35,260 nucleotides of DNA from Deltaproteobacteria bacterium (GCA_016219105.1 JACRCI010000046.1:1-35260); one strand, 5' to 3'; counted from the stretch's first letter, positions 14,075 to 23,169 are shown. The notes: a model not told the origin generated them from the sequence alone. A program made the numbers and translations.

Positions 14075-16852
14075 ATGGATAAGGTCATGGAAAAAGTGAC
14101 TCCGGCGATGAGGCAGTACCTTGAGATAAAGGCCAAAAATAAGGACGCCATAGTCTTCTTCAGGATGGGAGACTTCTACGAGATGTTTTTTGAAGACGCG
14201 AAACTCGCGGCGGCAATCCTCGGTATAGCCCTTACCTCAAGGGATAGGCAGCGTAAAATCCCCATGTGCGGGGTTCCTTACCACGCCGCTTCTCAATACG
14301 TGGCCAGGCTCGTGAAGGATGGCTACAGGGTCGCGATATGCGAGCAGATGGAAGACCCTGAGGACGCCGACGGGGTGGTGGACAGGGCGGTCGTGAGGAT
14401 AATAACGCCCGGGGTGGCGCTTGAGGACGAACTCCTGGATGCAAAGACGAATAACTACGTGGCCGCCGTATCGTTTGGCGCGGGGGGAAAGACGGCCCGC
14501 CTGTACGGACTTTCTTTCATGGACGCGACAACCGGCGAGTTCAGGGTCGCGGAATTTACCTCCCTCGCCGCGCTTAAAGACGAGATACGAAGGATAGCCC
14601 CGGCGGAACTGCTGCTCCCTGAGGGAGAATCATTGAACGGCAGGGGCGCGCCCGCGGCGTCCGAGACTGAGCTGCAGGTAAAAAACACAAGATATTTAAG
14701 CGGGTTCGAGTTAAGATATGATAGTTCGCTTGAACTTATGCTCAGCCACTTTAACACGCTCTCGCTTGACGGTTTCGGCCTGAGCGGGTTCAGTGAGGGG
14801 ATCAAGGCCGCCGGAGCGCTTCTAAGCTACGTTAAGGGAACCCGGAAGGCCGACCTCGGCCACGTAAGAAAGTGCGTCCCTCATTACCCGGATGACTTTC
14901 TCGTCATGGACCATACGACGAGGAGGAACCTCGAACTGCTCGAAAACGCAAGGACGCTTACAAAGGAAGGCAGTCTCTTTGACCTGCTCGACAGGACGCG
15001 CACTCCGATGGGAGGGAGGCAGCTCAGGCAGTGGCTCCTCTACCCGCTGCGCGACGTTTCAGGTATAGAAGACCGGCTTGCCGGCGTTGCCGACCTCTTG
15101 GAGGACAGATTGATGCGCGGCGAAGTTGAGAAGGAACTGGCCGGCATATACGACCTCGAAAGACTTGCCGGCAAGGTGGCGGTCGGGATAGCCGGGCCAA
15201 GGGACCTCATATCCCTCAAGGAATCGCTTAAAAAGGTCGGTATGGTCAAAAGTATACTTGGGGCGATCCTTGGGGGAATTCCCAAGGGGTTCAAGTCTCC
15301 CGTTCTAAGCCGCATCTCGTCCTCCCTTGATTGCGTGAGCGAGGTCATAGGGCTTATAGAGGAGTCTATAAACGATACCCCGCCGCTTAAGGTGATGGAC
15401 GGAGGTTACATAAAAAAAGGTTATTCAAAGGAGCTTGACGAGTTGAGGGATATCGGCCGCCACGGCAAGGATTGGATTGCCGGATTGGAGGCAAGCGAGA
15501 GGCAGAGGACCGGCATATCCACGCTCAAGGTGAGCTACAACAGGGTATTCGGCTATTACATAGAGTGCACGAAGGCTAATCTCAAAAACGTCCCTCCCGA
15601 CTACACGAGGAAGCAGACCCTCGTCGGGGCAGAGAGGTTCGTAACGCCGGAGTTGAAGGAGTGGGAGTCACGGATACTCTCGGCCGAGGATACGGCGAAG
15701 GCGCTCGAGGCGGCCCTCGTCGAGGGCATAATGAAGGATACGGCGAGGCACGTGGAAAGGATACAGTCGAGCGCGGCGCTCGTGGCCGCCCTCGACGTGC
15801 TGGCATCGTTCGCCGACGTGGCCGAGGATATGAACTACGTAAGGCCCGAGGTGCGTGACGGCGAAGCGATTATAATAGAAGACGGCAGACACCCGGTGAT
15901 AGAGAAGGATTTTCCGGGGGGCGGTTTTGTGCCGAACGACCTGAGGCTCGACCGCGGGGAAGACCAGATAATCATACTTACCGGGCCGAATATGGCCGGC
16001 AAGTCAACCTACATAAGGCAGGCCGGGCTTACGGTCGTCATGGCGCAGGCCGGCTCGTTCGTGCCCGCTAAAAAGGCGATAATAGGGGTCGTGGACAGGG
16101 TCTTTACGAGGGTAGGGGCCTCGGACGACATCGCAAGGGGGCAGAGCACTTTCATGGTCGAGATGAACGAGACCGCCAACATCCTCAATAACGCCACGCC
16201 GAGAAGCCTCATAATCCTCGATGAGATAGGCCGCGGCACCTCGACGTTCGACGGGTTGAGCATCGCGTGGGCCGTGGCCGAGTACATACACGACAGCCCG
16301 GCTCTCGGCGCGCGGACGCTTTTCGCCACGCATTACCACGAGCTGACCGACCTATCCTTGACAAAGGAAAGGGTCAAAAATTATAATATGGTTGTAAAGG
16401 AAAGCGGCGGCAAGGTAATATTCTTGAGGAAGGTTCTGCCCGGAGGGGCGAGCCGCAGCTACGGCATACAGGTGGCCCGGCTCGCGGGCCTGCCGATGCC
16501 CGTGATAGAGAGAGCCTCGGAGGTGCTCGGCAACCTCGAAAAAGGGGAACTGAACGAGGCCGGGCTGCCGCGGATAGCCGGCCGTCATGGCCGGATGAAC
16601 CCCGGCCAAATGAACCCCGGGTTGAAAAACTCCGCGGATACCGGCGGCGCGGCATCCGGCCGGTTAGACGTCCTCGACAAGGGGCAGCCCGGCCTCCCGT
16701 GCCTTTTCGGCCCATCAGCCGGCCCAGCCGGCCAGCACTCCGTCCTCGACGGAAGGATCAGGAAACTTCTGACGGAACTCGATGTGAACGGCATTACCCC
16801 GGTAGAGGCGCTTAACATTCTGAACAAGCTTAAAGGGATGCTCGACGAATAA
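14075..16852 (+). CDS. mutS: DNA mismatch repair protein MutS
   Basis: A 925-aa MutS1 with the mismatch-recognition motif FFRMGDFYEMFF near residue 30, the lever/clamp core, and an ABC-type ATPase: Walker A GPNMAGKSTYIRQ, the signature region DDIARGQSTFMVEM, Walker B LIILDEIGRGTSTFDG, and the HYHEL switch. The linker between the ATPase and the C-terminal dimerisation segment (about 826-895) is unusually long, Gly/Pro-rich and repeat-derived; the last ~30 residues (RIRKLLTELDVNGITPVEALNILNKLKGMLDE) are the normal helical end. Position before amiC-glnD-xerD fits delta-like genomes. No clear SD precedes the ATG at 14075, and the leader holds repeat copies. Confidence 0.96.
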   Translation: MDKVMEKVTPAMRQYLEIKAKNKDAIVFFRMGDFYEMFFEDAKLAAAILGIALTSRDRQRKIPMCGVPYHAASQYVARLVKDGYRVAICEQMEDPEDADGVVDRAVVRIITPGVALEDELLDAKTNNYVAAVSFGAGGKTARLYGLSFMDATTGEFRVAEFTSLAALKDEIRRIAPAELLLPEGESLNGRGAPAASETELQVKNTRYLSGFELRYDSSLELMLSHFNTLSLDGFGLSGFSEGIKAAGALLSYVKGTRKADLGHVRKCVPHYPDDFLVMDHTTRRNLELLENARTLTKEGSLFDLLDRTRTPMGGRQLRQWLLYPLRDVSGIEDRLAGVADLLEDRLMRGEVEKELAGIYDLERLAGKVAVGIAGPRDLISLKESLKKVGMVKSILGAILGGIPKGFKSPVLSRISSSLDCVSEVIGLIEESINDTPPLKVMDGGYIKKGYSKELDELRDIGRHGKDWIAGLEASERQRTGISTLKVSYNRVFGYYIECTKANLKNVPPDYTRKQTLVGAERFVTPELKEWESRILSAEDTAKALEAALVEGIMKDTARHVERIQSSAALVAALDVLASFADVAEDMNYVRPEVRDGEAIIIEDGRHPVIEKDFPGGGFVPNDLRLDRGEDQIIILTGPNMAGKSTYIRQAGLTVVMAQAGSFVPAKKAIIGVVDRVFTRVGASDDIARGQSTFMVEMNETANILNNATPRSLIILDEIGRGTSTFDGLSIAWAVAEYIHDSPALGARTLFATHYHELTDLSLTKERVKNYNMVVKESGGKVIFLRKVLPGGASRSYGIQVARLAGLPMPVIERASEVLGNLEKGELNEAGLPRIAGRHGRMNPGQMNPGLKNSADTGGAASGRLDVLDKGQPGLPCLFGPSAGPAGQHSVLDGRIRKLLTELDVNGITPVEALNILNKLKGMLDE
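16575..16752. repeat. repeat-rich insertion in the mutS C-terminal linker
   Basis: It contains an antisense-type unit at about 16582-16602 (encoding RHGRM), a duplicated ATGAACCCCGG motif, and a clear sense unit at 16732-16752 (CCAGCACT then CCGTCCTCGACGG, encoding QHSVLDG). In the sense copy the hairpin closing pair is changed on both sides (TCCGTC / GACGGA). Confidence 0.85.
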
Positions 16853-16853
16853 A

Positions 16854-18083
16854 GTGACCCCGGTCTTTAACATAAAGATACGCCGCGCGTTTTTCCTGCT
16901 CGCCCTCGTCTTTTTTCTGCTTCAGGCCCAAACCTCCTCGTCCCTCGTAACCCCGTCCCATGTTGAAGACGTAAGGTACTGGTCGGCCCCGAATTACACG
17001 AGGGTGGTGATTACTCTAAGCCGCAAGACGGACTATGCATGGAGGCTGCTTAAGCAGGATGCATCCATAAATAAGCCCAGGCGTCTCTATATAGACGTCT
17101 CATCCGCCCGGCTCGGAAGCGAGGTAGGCAAAGAGATACCGATTAACGACGGGCTTTTGAAGGTTGTAAGGACCGCTCAGCACGACAGGGATACCGTCAG
17201 GGTCGTTCTGGACATACAGACGATAGAGGACTACAAGGTATTTCCACTTTCAAACCCTTACAGGATAGTAATAGACGTCCTTGGCGAGGGCTCCAAATTC
17301 AGCAAGGCGAAAGCGGCCGGCCTGACCCTCTCGGTGCCGGGAGCGATAGCGCCCGGCGGCGCCGGAGGCGATAAAGAGGGCGCGGCCTCTAAAAAAACCG
17401 CCATACGCACCATCGTCATAGACCCTGGCCACGGGGGCAAGGACCCCGGCGCCATAGGACCGAGGGGGCTTGAGGAAAAGGAAGTGACGCTTAAGATAGC
17501 GCGGAGGCTTAAGGACGAACTCGGTAAACTCCTCGACTCGAAGATAATACTGACGAGGGAAAAGGACGTATATATTCCGCTCGATGAGAGGACGGCCATT
17601 GCCAACAGCCGGGAGGCCGACCTCTTCGTGTCCGTGCACGCAAACGCTTCCGCGAGGAGGCTCGCCTCCGGGGTCGAGACATATTATCTCGGCTCTACCG
17701 AGGACAGGGAGGCGATAAGGGTCGCGGCGAGGGAAAACAATTCCTCGGCCGCGGAGATGAGCGACACGCTGAGGTATATCCTCAAAGACCTCCAGAGAAG
17801 CGGAAACCAGCAGGAATCCATCAGGCTCGCCGCGATGGTGCAGGAGGGGCTTTCCGGCGAACTTAAGAGGCACTACGGCGATTCGAAGAGCAACGGCATC
17901 AAGGGCGCGCTCTTCTACGTGATCGTCAACTGCAACATGCCGAGCATACTCGTCGAGGTGTCGTTCATAAGCAACCCCGTCGAGGAGGACAGGATGAGGG
18001 GCGATAGATACATAGAGGAGATAACAAAGGGCATCTCAGCCGGCATACTTAAATATATAAACGGCGGGGCAGGGGGGTTATAG
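16854..18083 (+). CDS. amiC: N-acetylmuramoyl-L-alanine amidase, AMIN domain (AmiC type)
   Basis: This periplasmic zinc amidase cleaves peptide stems from peptidoglycan during cell separation. It has an N-terminal hydrophobic signal (RRAFFLLALVFFLLQAQT), an AMIN targeting domain (about 35-140, SHVEDVRYWSAPNYTRVVITLSRK ... YRIVIDVLG), a Gly/Ala linker, and an Amidase_3 domain (about 185-400) with VIDPGHGGKDPGAIG, the VSVHANAS motif and the late Glu in SILVEVSFISNP. The start is GTG, one base after the mutS stop; no nearby SD is visible, suggesting coupling to mutS translation. Confidence 0.93.
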   Translation: MTPVFNIKIRRAFFLLALVFFLLQAQTSSSLVTPSHVEDVRYWSAPNYTRVVITLSRKTDYAWRLLKQDASINKPRRLYIDVSSARLGSEVGKEIPINDGLLKVVRTAQHDRDTVRVVLDIQTIEDYKVFPLSNPYRIVIDVLGEGSKFSKAKAAGLTLSVPGAIAPGGAGGDKEGAASKKTAIRTIVIDPGHGGKDPGAIGPRGLEEKEVTLKIARRLKDELGKLLDSKIILTREKDVYIPLDERTAIANSREADLFVSVHANASARRLASGVETYYLGSTEDREAIRVAARENNSSAAEMSDTLRYILKDLQRSGNQQESIRLAAMVQEGLSGELKRHYGDSKSNGIKGALFYVIVNCNMPSILVEVSFISNPVEEDRMRGDRYIEEITKGISAGILKYINGGAGGL

Positions 18084-18091
18084 GGAATTTA

Positions 18092-20725
18092 ATGCCGACC
18101 GGCGGGGCGTTAGAGGTGATTAAAGGCGACAGGGCCGCGTTAACGGCCAGAGTAAAGGAGTATCTCAATGACCGTGAAGAGGGGCTTAAAAAGGCCCACC
18201 TCGCGCTTACGCCGGGCATCGAGATAACGCGCTCGCACACCCTCGGCGTTGACGATATCCTCAAGTCCCTTTTCATGTCTCTCTCGGGGGATTCCACGGC
18301 CGGGGACAAAGCGGCGCTGGTGGCGCTCGGCGGCTACGGCAGGGGGGAGCTTAACATACGCTCGGACATAGACCTCATGCTCCTTTATAAAAGCCGCATA
18401 ACCCCCGGAATAGAACGCCTCACGCAGGATATGCTCTACATACTCTGGGACGCCGGGCTTGACGTGGGATTCAGCATAAGGAGCCCCGGCGAGTGCATCG
18501 CGCTCGCCAGGGAGGACTCCAAGACCATGACCTCGCTTTTAGACATGAGGTATCTTCTCGGAAACAACGCCCTTTTCGCCGGTCTCGAGGAAAAGGTGCG
18601 CGGTTCTCTTTTTACCGGCAGGGCGCTTAAAAATTTCATCGAGGAGAAGGTCGAGGAGCGCAAGGCCCGCCACGAAAAATACGGCGGAAGCGTATACATC
18701 CTCGAGCCCAACGTCAAGGAAGGGGAGGGGGGGCTGAGGGACATCCACACGGCCCAGTGGGTGGTGCGGGCGAAACAGGAGGGGCGTTTCGAGCCCCTCA
18801 GGGACGGACTGCTTTCCGGGGATGAAAAAAAGGCCATGGACGACGCGGCCGGGTTTCTGCACTGGGTGAGGAACGACCTGCATTTCGCAAGCAGGAGGAA
18901 GAAAGACCAGTTGACCTTCGACCATCAGGAACGGATGGCCGGGCTGATGGGTTTCAGGGACTCGGACAGTTCTCTGGCGGTCGAGTCCTTCATGCAGAAC
19001 TACTACCGTTTCGCCTCGGCCGTCAAAAATATAACCTCGCTCATCCTCTCGCGGTGCCTTCGCAAGAAGGACGGCGCCTTTACCTTCATCAGGAAAATTG
19101 CCGCGATAGACGGGGATTTCGTCATAAAGGGCGGGCTCCTCGCGGCGGCGGCGGACGGGGTCTTCGCGAAAGACCCGGCCTCCATCATGAGGGCCTTCGA
19201 GTATTCGCAGTCCTATGAGGTTGGTATGGAGCAGCGCACCAGGGACCTCATACTCGCAAATCTCAACCTGATAGACGACCCTTTCAGGATATCGCCGGCC
19301 GTCGGGGAATCGTTCAGGAACATACTCAAGGGCGGTAATGTGTATGACACCCTCTCCGAGATGCACCAGTTGAAGGTGCTCGAAAGGTATATCCCTGAAT
19401 TCAGCGCCATAACGTGCAGGGTCCAGCACGACATGTATCACGTATACACGGTTGACGCGCATTCGCTCTTCGCGATAAGGGAGATTGAAAGGCTTAAGGA
19501 CGCGTATAAAGGCGAGTTTACGGTGCTGGCCACCCTCTTCGAGGAGGTCAAAGACCGACATGTCTTCATGCTCGGGGTTCTGTTGCACGATATAGGCAAG
19601 GCCATGGGAAAGGGCCATGCCGAAAAGGGCGCGGCCGTGGTCCCGGCCGTATGCAGAAGGATCGGGTTTTCCGAGGACGAGACCAACCTCGCGGCATTCC
19701 TCGTCAAAAACCACCTGATACTGGCCGACACGGCGCAGTACAGGGACATGCACGATGAAAGGCTCGTCATCGAGTTCGCCAAAAAAGTCGGGGACGCCGA
19801 GAGGCTTACGCTCCTCTACCTCCTGACGTTCGCGGACGTGAGGGCCGTCGGCCCGGAGGTCTGGACGCAGTGGAAGGGGGAGCTTTTCAGGGAGCTTTTC
19901 TTCAAGGCCCTCACGGTGCTGGACAGGGGCGCTTACGAGGTCGAGGACGCGGGAGCCAAGATTTCAAGGACAAAGGACGCGGTGAAAGCGCTCCTTAAGG
20001 GTGAAGTCGAGGCCATGGCAATTGACGATTATTTCGGCCTCCTTCCCCACCGCTATTACCTCGCCAACGGCCCGGAGGCCATCGCGGGGCATATAAAGAT
20101 CGTAAGGGGTCTCGGACAGAACCCCTGCGTCACGAGGGTAGGGCAGGTGCCGGACAGGGACTATACCGAGGTTGTCGTCGTGACCCACGACATGCACGGG
20201 CTTTTTTCAATGATAACCGGCGTAATGGCCGCCAATTCGGTTAACATACTCGGGGCGCAGATAAATACCCTGAATAACGGCATAGCCCTCGACGTGCTGC
20301 AGGTAAAAAACGCCCTCGGGGAGTTGCTGACGGACGAGCTGAAGCTCGGTAAGATTAAAAAAGACATCGAGGACGTCGTTTGCGGCAAGGTAAGGGTCTC
20401 CACGCTCGTTGAAAAGGTAAGGCCGTCGCTCCTCGATAAAAAAGCCCTGCCGTCCGTGCCGACATGGATAGAGATAGACAATGAGGTCTCGGACGTGTTC
20501 ACCGTCGTGGACATACACACGCGGGACAGGATCGGGCTGCTTTACAGGATAACCTCGACCCTTGCGCGGATGGGGCTTTACATAGGGGTAGCCAAGATTT
20601 CCACCAGGGGCAACGAGGCGGCCGACATATTTTACATAAAGGATATCTTCGGCCAGAAGGTATACGATACGGAACTGATTAAAAAAATAGAGAAGGCGCT
20701 TTATGACTCTATCTCGGCCGATTAA
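18092..20725 (+). CDS. glnD: bifunctional uridylyltransferase / uridylyl-removing enzyme GlnD
   Basis: GlnD senses glutamine and uridylylates or deuridylylates PII proteins. The 877-aa protein has the nucleotidyltransferase motif LGGYGRGELNIRSDIDLML (about 72-90), an HD domain with the metal motif LLHDIGKAMGKGHAEKGA, and two C-terminal ACT domains (DREYTEVVVVTHDMHGLFSMITGVMA type, then VVDIHTRDRIGLLYRITSTLARMGL). All catalytic motifs look intact. It lies 8 nt after amiC and overlaps xerD by 23 nt. No glnB is in view. Confidence 0.95.
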   Translation: MPTGGALEVIKGDRAALTARVKEYLNDREEGLKKAHLALTPGIEITRSHTLGVDDILKSLFMSLSGDSTAGDKAALVALGGYGRGELNIRSDIDLMLLYKSRITPGIERLTQDMLYILWDAGLDVGFSIRSPGECIALAREDSKTMTSLLDMRYLLGNNALFAGLEEKVRGSLFTGRALKNFIEEKVEERKARHEKYGGSVYILEPNVKEGEGGLRDIHTAQWVVRAKQEGRFEPLRDGLLSGDEKKAMDDAAGFLHWVRNDLHFASRRKKDQLTFDHQERMAGLMGFRDSDSSLAVESFMQNYYRFASAVKNITSLILSRCLRKKDGAFTFIRKIAAIDGDFVIKGGLLAAAADGVFAKDPASIMRAFEYSQSYEVGMEQRTRDLILANLNLIDDPFRISPAVGESFRNILKGGNVYDTLSEMHQLKVLERYIPEFSAITCRVQHDMYHVYTVDAHSLFAIREIERLKDAYKGEFTVLATLFEEVKDRHVFMLGVLLHDIGKAMGKGHAEKGAAVVPAVCRRIGFSEDETNLAAFLVKNHLILADTAQYRDMHDERLVIEFAKKVGDAERLTLLYLLTFADVRAVGPEVWTQWKGELFRELFFKALTVLDRGAYEVEDAGAKISRTKDAVKALLKGEVEAMAIDDYFGLLPHRYYLANGPEAIAGHIKIVRGLGQNPCVTRVGQVPDRDYTEVVVVTHDMHGLFSMITGVMAANSVNILGAQINTLNNGIALDVLQVKNALGELLTDELKLGKIKKDIEDVVCGKVRVSTLVEKVRPSLLDKKALPSVPTWIEIDNEVSDVFTVVDIHTRDRIGLLYRITSTLARMGLYIGVAKISTRGNEAADIFYIKDIFGQKVYDTELIKKIEKALYDSISAD

Positions 20726-21659
20726 GACAGACACGGTCTTACACCGTCATGGGCGGCTAATTGGCGGGAAAGAGCCTTTGCTTGCGGACTATATTAACGT
20801 CCTCGCGGTCGAGAGGGGGCTTTCCAGAAATACGGTTGAGTCGTACGGACGGGACATAGGCAGGTATCTCCGTTATATTGAATCAATAAAACGACACCCG
20901 CTGAAAGCGGCGCATGAGGACGTCTCGGCGTTTCTTCTCAGGCTCAGGCAGGGCGGGCTGTCCTCACAGAGCGTTGCGAGGAGCCTTATCGCAATACGGG
21001 GCTTTTACCGCCACCTCCTTAAAAAGGGGGCGATAGGGGACTCCCCGTGCTCGTATGTGGACATACCGAAGACGACCAGGAGACTGCCGGCCTACCTCAC
21101 GCTGAATGAGGTTGAGGGTCTTTTGGGCGCCTCCGACACCGCGACGGCTACCGGCTTGCGGGACAGGGCCATGATCGAGGTCCTTTACGCGACGGGGCTC
21201 AGAGCGAGCGAGCTCGTGAACCTGAGACTGAACGACCTTAACCTCCAGATTGGGTGTCTTACGGCCTTTGGCAAGGGCAACAAGGAGAGGATGGTCCCGC
21301 TCGGGGGCGAGGCAATGAAATGGCTCAAGCGCTACATCGAGGACGCCCGCCCCGGCATATTGAAAAACAGGATGACTTCAAGGCATCTTTTCATTACATC
21401 GAGGGGTTCCAACATGACGCGGCAGAATTTCTGGTGTATGATGAAAAAGTATGCCGTCGTTGCGCGTATAGACGGGGATAGGGTAAAACCTCACATAATA
21501 CGTCACTCCTTTGCGACGCATCTGCTGGAAAGGGGCGCGGATCTAAGGGCCGTCCAGGAGATGCTCGGACACGCCGACATATCAACCACCCAGATATATA
21601 CTCACGTAAGGAAAGAGATGCTTAAAAGGCTCCACAGGGAGCACCACCCGAGGGGGTAG
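20703..21659 (+). CDS. xerD: tyrosine recombinase XerC/XerD
   Basis: The 318-aa protein has the SAM-like N-terminal core-binding domain and a complete catalytic domain: Arg in ATGLRASELVNL, Lys region GKGNKERMVPL, HIIRHSFATHLLERG (H-x-x-R), LGHADISTTQIYTHV with the second His and the nucleophile Tyr. This is the chromosome-dimer-resolution type rather than a phage integrase: size, sequence and the glnD context fit, and there is no mobile cargo. The start overlaps glnD. The first ~25 residues are an unusual extension in which RHGRLIGG is encoded by a 21-bp family unit. XerC versus XerD cannot be separated by eye. Confidence 0.92.
   Translation: MTLSRPIKTDTVLHRHGRLIGGKEPLLADYINVLAVERGLSRNTVESYGRDIGRYLRYIESIKRHPLKAAHEDVSAFLLRLRQGGLSSQSVARSLIAIRGFYRHLLKKGAIGDSPCSYVDIPKTTRRLPAYLTLNEVEGLLGASDTATATGLRDRAMIEVLYATGLRASELVNLRLNDLNLQIGCLTAFGKGNKERMVPLGGEAMKWLKRYIEDARPGILKNRMTSRHLFITSRGSNMTRQNFWCMMKKYAVVARIDGDRVKPHIIRHSFATHLLERGADLRAVQEMLGHADISTTQIYTHVRKEMLKRLHREHHPRG
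20744..20764 (-). repeat. 21-bp family unit in the xerD N-terminus
   Basis: Sixteen of 21 positions match the reverse complement of the consensus, and it encodes R-H-G-R-L-I-G in the same frame as the miaB and hypD antisense copies. Confidence 0.65.
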
Positions 21660-21756
21660 GCGGATAAAGGCTCATTTCACACAGACGTTCCAGACCCCAC
21701 GCAATTTGACATAATATCCATTATGCGACATGGCGTCATGGGGATGGGTATCCGGG

Positions 21757-21769
21757 CCGGCATGGCCGG
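21757..21769. repeat. CCGGCATGGCCGG hairpin unit between convergent genes
   Basis: Perfect small palindrome between xerD (+) and the RAM-domain gene (-). The same 13-mer occurs at 22242 and 22956. It may also serve as a weak terminator in either direction. Confidence 0.6.
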
Positions 21770-21780
21770 CTGAAGGGTTT

Positions 21781-22014
21781 TCAGGCAATTATCACGCACG
21801 TAAGGGTTTTCTTGACCCCTTTGACGAGTTGCATCTTTTTTATCACCACGTCCCCGAGGACCTTGAAATTGGAGGCCTCGACGTGGGCTATCACATCGTA
21901 AGGCCCCGTCACCAGCCGCGCATCCCTCACTCCACCGATTTTGATAATCTTTTCCGCCACATCCGATGACTTGCCGTGCTCACACTCGATTAACACATAC
22001 GCCTCTACAGACAT
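21781..22014 (-). CDS. stand-alone Lrp/AsnC ligand-binding (RAM) domain protein
   Basis: The 77-aa product (MSVEAYVLIECEHGKSSDVAEKI ... GPYDVIAHVEASNFKVLGDVV) matches the C-terminal effector-binding/oligomerisation domain of Lrp/AsnC regulators. It is complete but has no helix-turn-helix domain. Such single-domain proteins probably bind amino acids or modulate full-length Lrp proteins. GGAGGG lies about 5 nt before the ATG. It is preceded by an AT-rich region with several short palindromes. Confidence 0.88.
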   Translation of the reverse strand: MSVEAYVLIECEHGKSSDVAEKIIKIGGVRDARLVTGPYDVIAHVEASNFKVLGDVVIKKMQLVKGVKKTLTCVIIA

Positions 22015-22324
22015 ATCAGCCCTCCGTGTTCCATCATATTTTTGCCGCCGAGCCTGCGCCGCTGTTGTAAAACTTGATAATTAATCAAAGTAAAGTTACG
22101 TAACGCGTTGAAATTTAAAGAGTTTTAATACTGCCTATTGAGATATTACTAAAGCACTGAATAGCGCAACGGTTAATTTTAGCCCATCATTGGCGAGTTG
22201 GCAAGACAAAACGTCACCGGATGGGCTGGATCGTTGATTGACCGGCATGGCCGGGGCTGGCACGCCTCACGGCGACCCTCGGCTTCGCCGAGAGGCGAGC
22301 GCGGGTTGACCGGGTGCGTATCCA
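22015..22324. other. intergenic region with short palindromes and a hairpin
   Basis: There is no gene. The AT-rich half has TTGATAATTAATCAA (22074-22088, TTGAT/ATCAA arms), GTTACGTAAC (22095-22104) and AACGCGTT (22103-22110), all symmetric and upstream of the RAM-domain gene, so they could be operators. The GC-rich half has CCGGCATGGCCGG (22242-22254) and a nested hairpin, outer CGCCTC/GAGGCG and inner CTCGGC/GCCGAG (22264-22297). I found no convincing promoter. Confidence 0.55.
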
Positions 22325-22939
22325 CTAACCAAACTCCGGCCACAAGAAATCTCGTGGGCACGTCCTTTCTATCAGCTTTACCGCGGCCATGAGGTCGTCG
22401 GCGATATAATCCGGCATCGCGGCGCACGAGGAGTCCGCGCCTCCGTAACCGGTCCTCACCATTATCGTCTTAACCCCGGCGTCGCTTCCGGCCCTGATGT
22501 CCGAGGTCTTATCGCCGATGAGCCATGAATCCCTGAGCTCAAGGGCATATTCCGAGGCAGCCTTAACTATCATCCCGGTGCCGGGTTTCCTGCAATCGCA
22601 CTCTATCCTGTATCTGGCCACGGCCGCCGATGGGTGATGGGGGCAGTAATAGACCGCGTCCACGCGTACGCCTCTTTTTGAGAGCACATAGAGCATTTGG
22701 TCCGTGAAAAGGTGGTAATCGAGTTCGGAAAAATAGCCGTGCGCTATGCCGGGCTGCTCGGTCATGATTATTATCCTGAACCTGCCGCTTCCCGCAAGCG
22801 CCTCCAGCGCCTCGATCGCCCCGGGGATGAAGCGGAGTTGGTCCATCCGGTGGACGTTGCCGGCCTCCTCTATCAAAACGCCGTCCCTGTCTATGAAGAC
22901 CGCCTTTGTCAGCGCGGTCGTATGATACCTCCCCTTCAA
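22325..22939 (-). CDS. gmhB: D-glycero-D-manno-heptose 1,7-bisphosphate 7-phosphatase (HAD family)
   Basis: GmhB removes the 7-phosphate in ADP-heptose synthesis for LPS inner core. HAD motif I is FIDRDGVLIEE, motif II region TEQPGIAHG (usually TNQSGIARG), motif III RKPGTGM, motif IV LIGDKTSDIRAG. The zinc-binding Cys/His cluster of GmhB is present (YYCPHHP ... CDCRKP). The start is TTG at 22939, with GGGAGG 7 nt upstream; no ATG is nearby. The related HisB N-terminal phosphatase is the alternative. It has its own promoter and a leader of almost 200 nt. Confidence 0.88.
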   Translation of the reverse strand: MKGRYHTTALTKAVFIDRDGVLIEEAGNVHRMDQLRFIPGAIEALEALAGSGRFRIIIMTEQPGIAHGYFSELDYHLFTDQMLYVLSKRGVRVDAVYYCPHHPSAAVARYRIECDCRKPGTGMIVKAASEYALELRDSWLIGDKTSDIRAGSDAGVKTIMVRTGYGGADSSCAAMPDYIADDLMAAVKLIERTCPRDFLWPEFG

Positions 22940-23140
22940 GCGTGTGCCTCCCTTACCGGCATGGCCGGATGGATGGTATGCTTCCGCCGATCAATTTGAT
23001 GGTTTAAATCGCGGTGCGGCTACGAGATGCGGCTCGTGCCAGGCGCTGCGATGCTACGCTGGAAAGTTCTTTTCCTCAAGTGAGGGAGCATCCGGAACAA
23101 AGATGCGGGATACATGGAGGGGTTGATTTGCTCTGTAAAT
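22940..23140 (-). other. long untranslated leader of gmhB
   Basis: From the predicted start point near 23135 to the TTG start there are about 195 nt without a gene. The stretch includes short hairpins (GCATC...GATGC; CCTC-ACTT-GAGG) and a CCGGCATGGCCGG unit at 22956-22968. I do not recognise a known riboswitch. Confidence 0.5.
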
Positions 23141-23169
23141 AATATAATGAAATATCCGGCGGAAGTCAA
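23141..23169 (-). promoter_or_regulatory. sigma-70-type promoter for gmhB
   Basis: On the minus strand TTGACT (23169-23164), 17 nt, TATATT (23146-23141); each hexamer is one base from consensus. Confidence 0.85.

Noticed and set aside
18539-19753. Minus-strand ORF of 404 aa inside glnD
   Set aside because: Shadow of the high-GC glnD reading frame; composition is unlike a real protein and glnD motifs are intact.
22940-23140. Known riboswitch, SRP RNA or 6S RNA in the gmhB leader
   Set aside because: I could not match any conserved core (for example GEMM, SAM, cobalamin or SRP tetraloop motifs) by eye.
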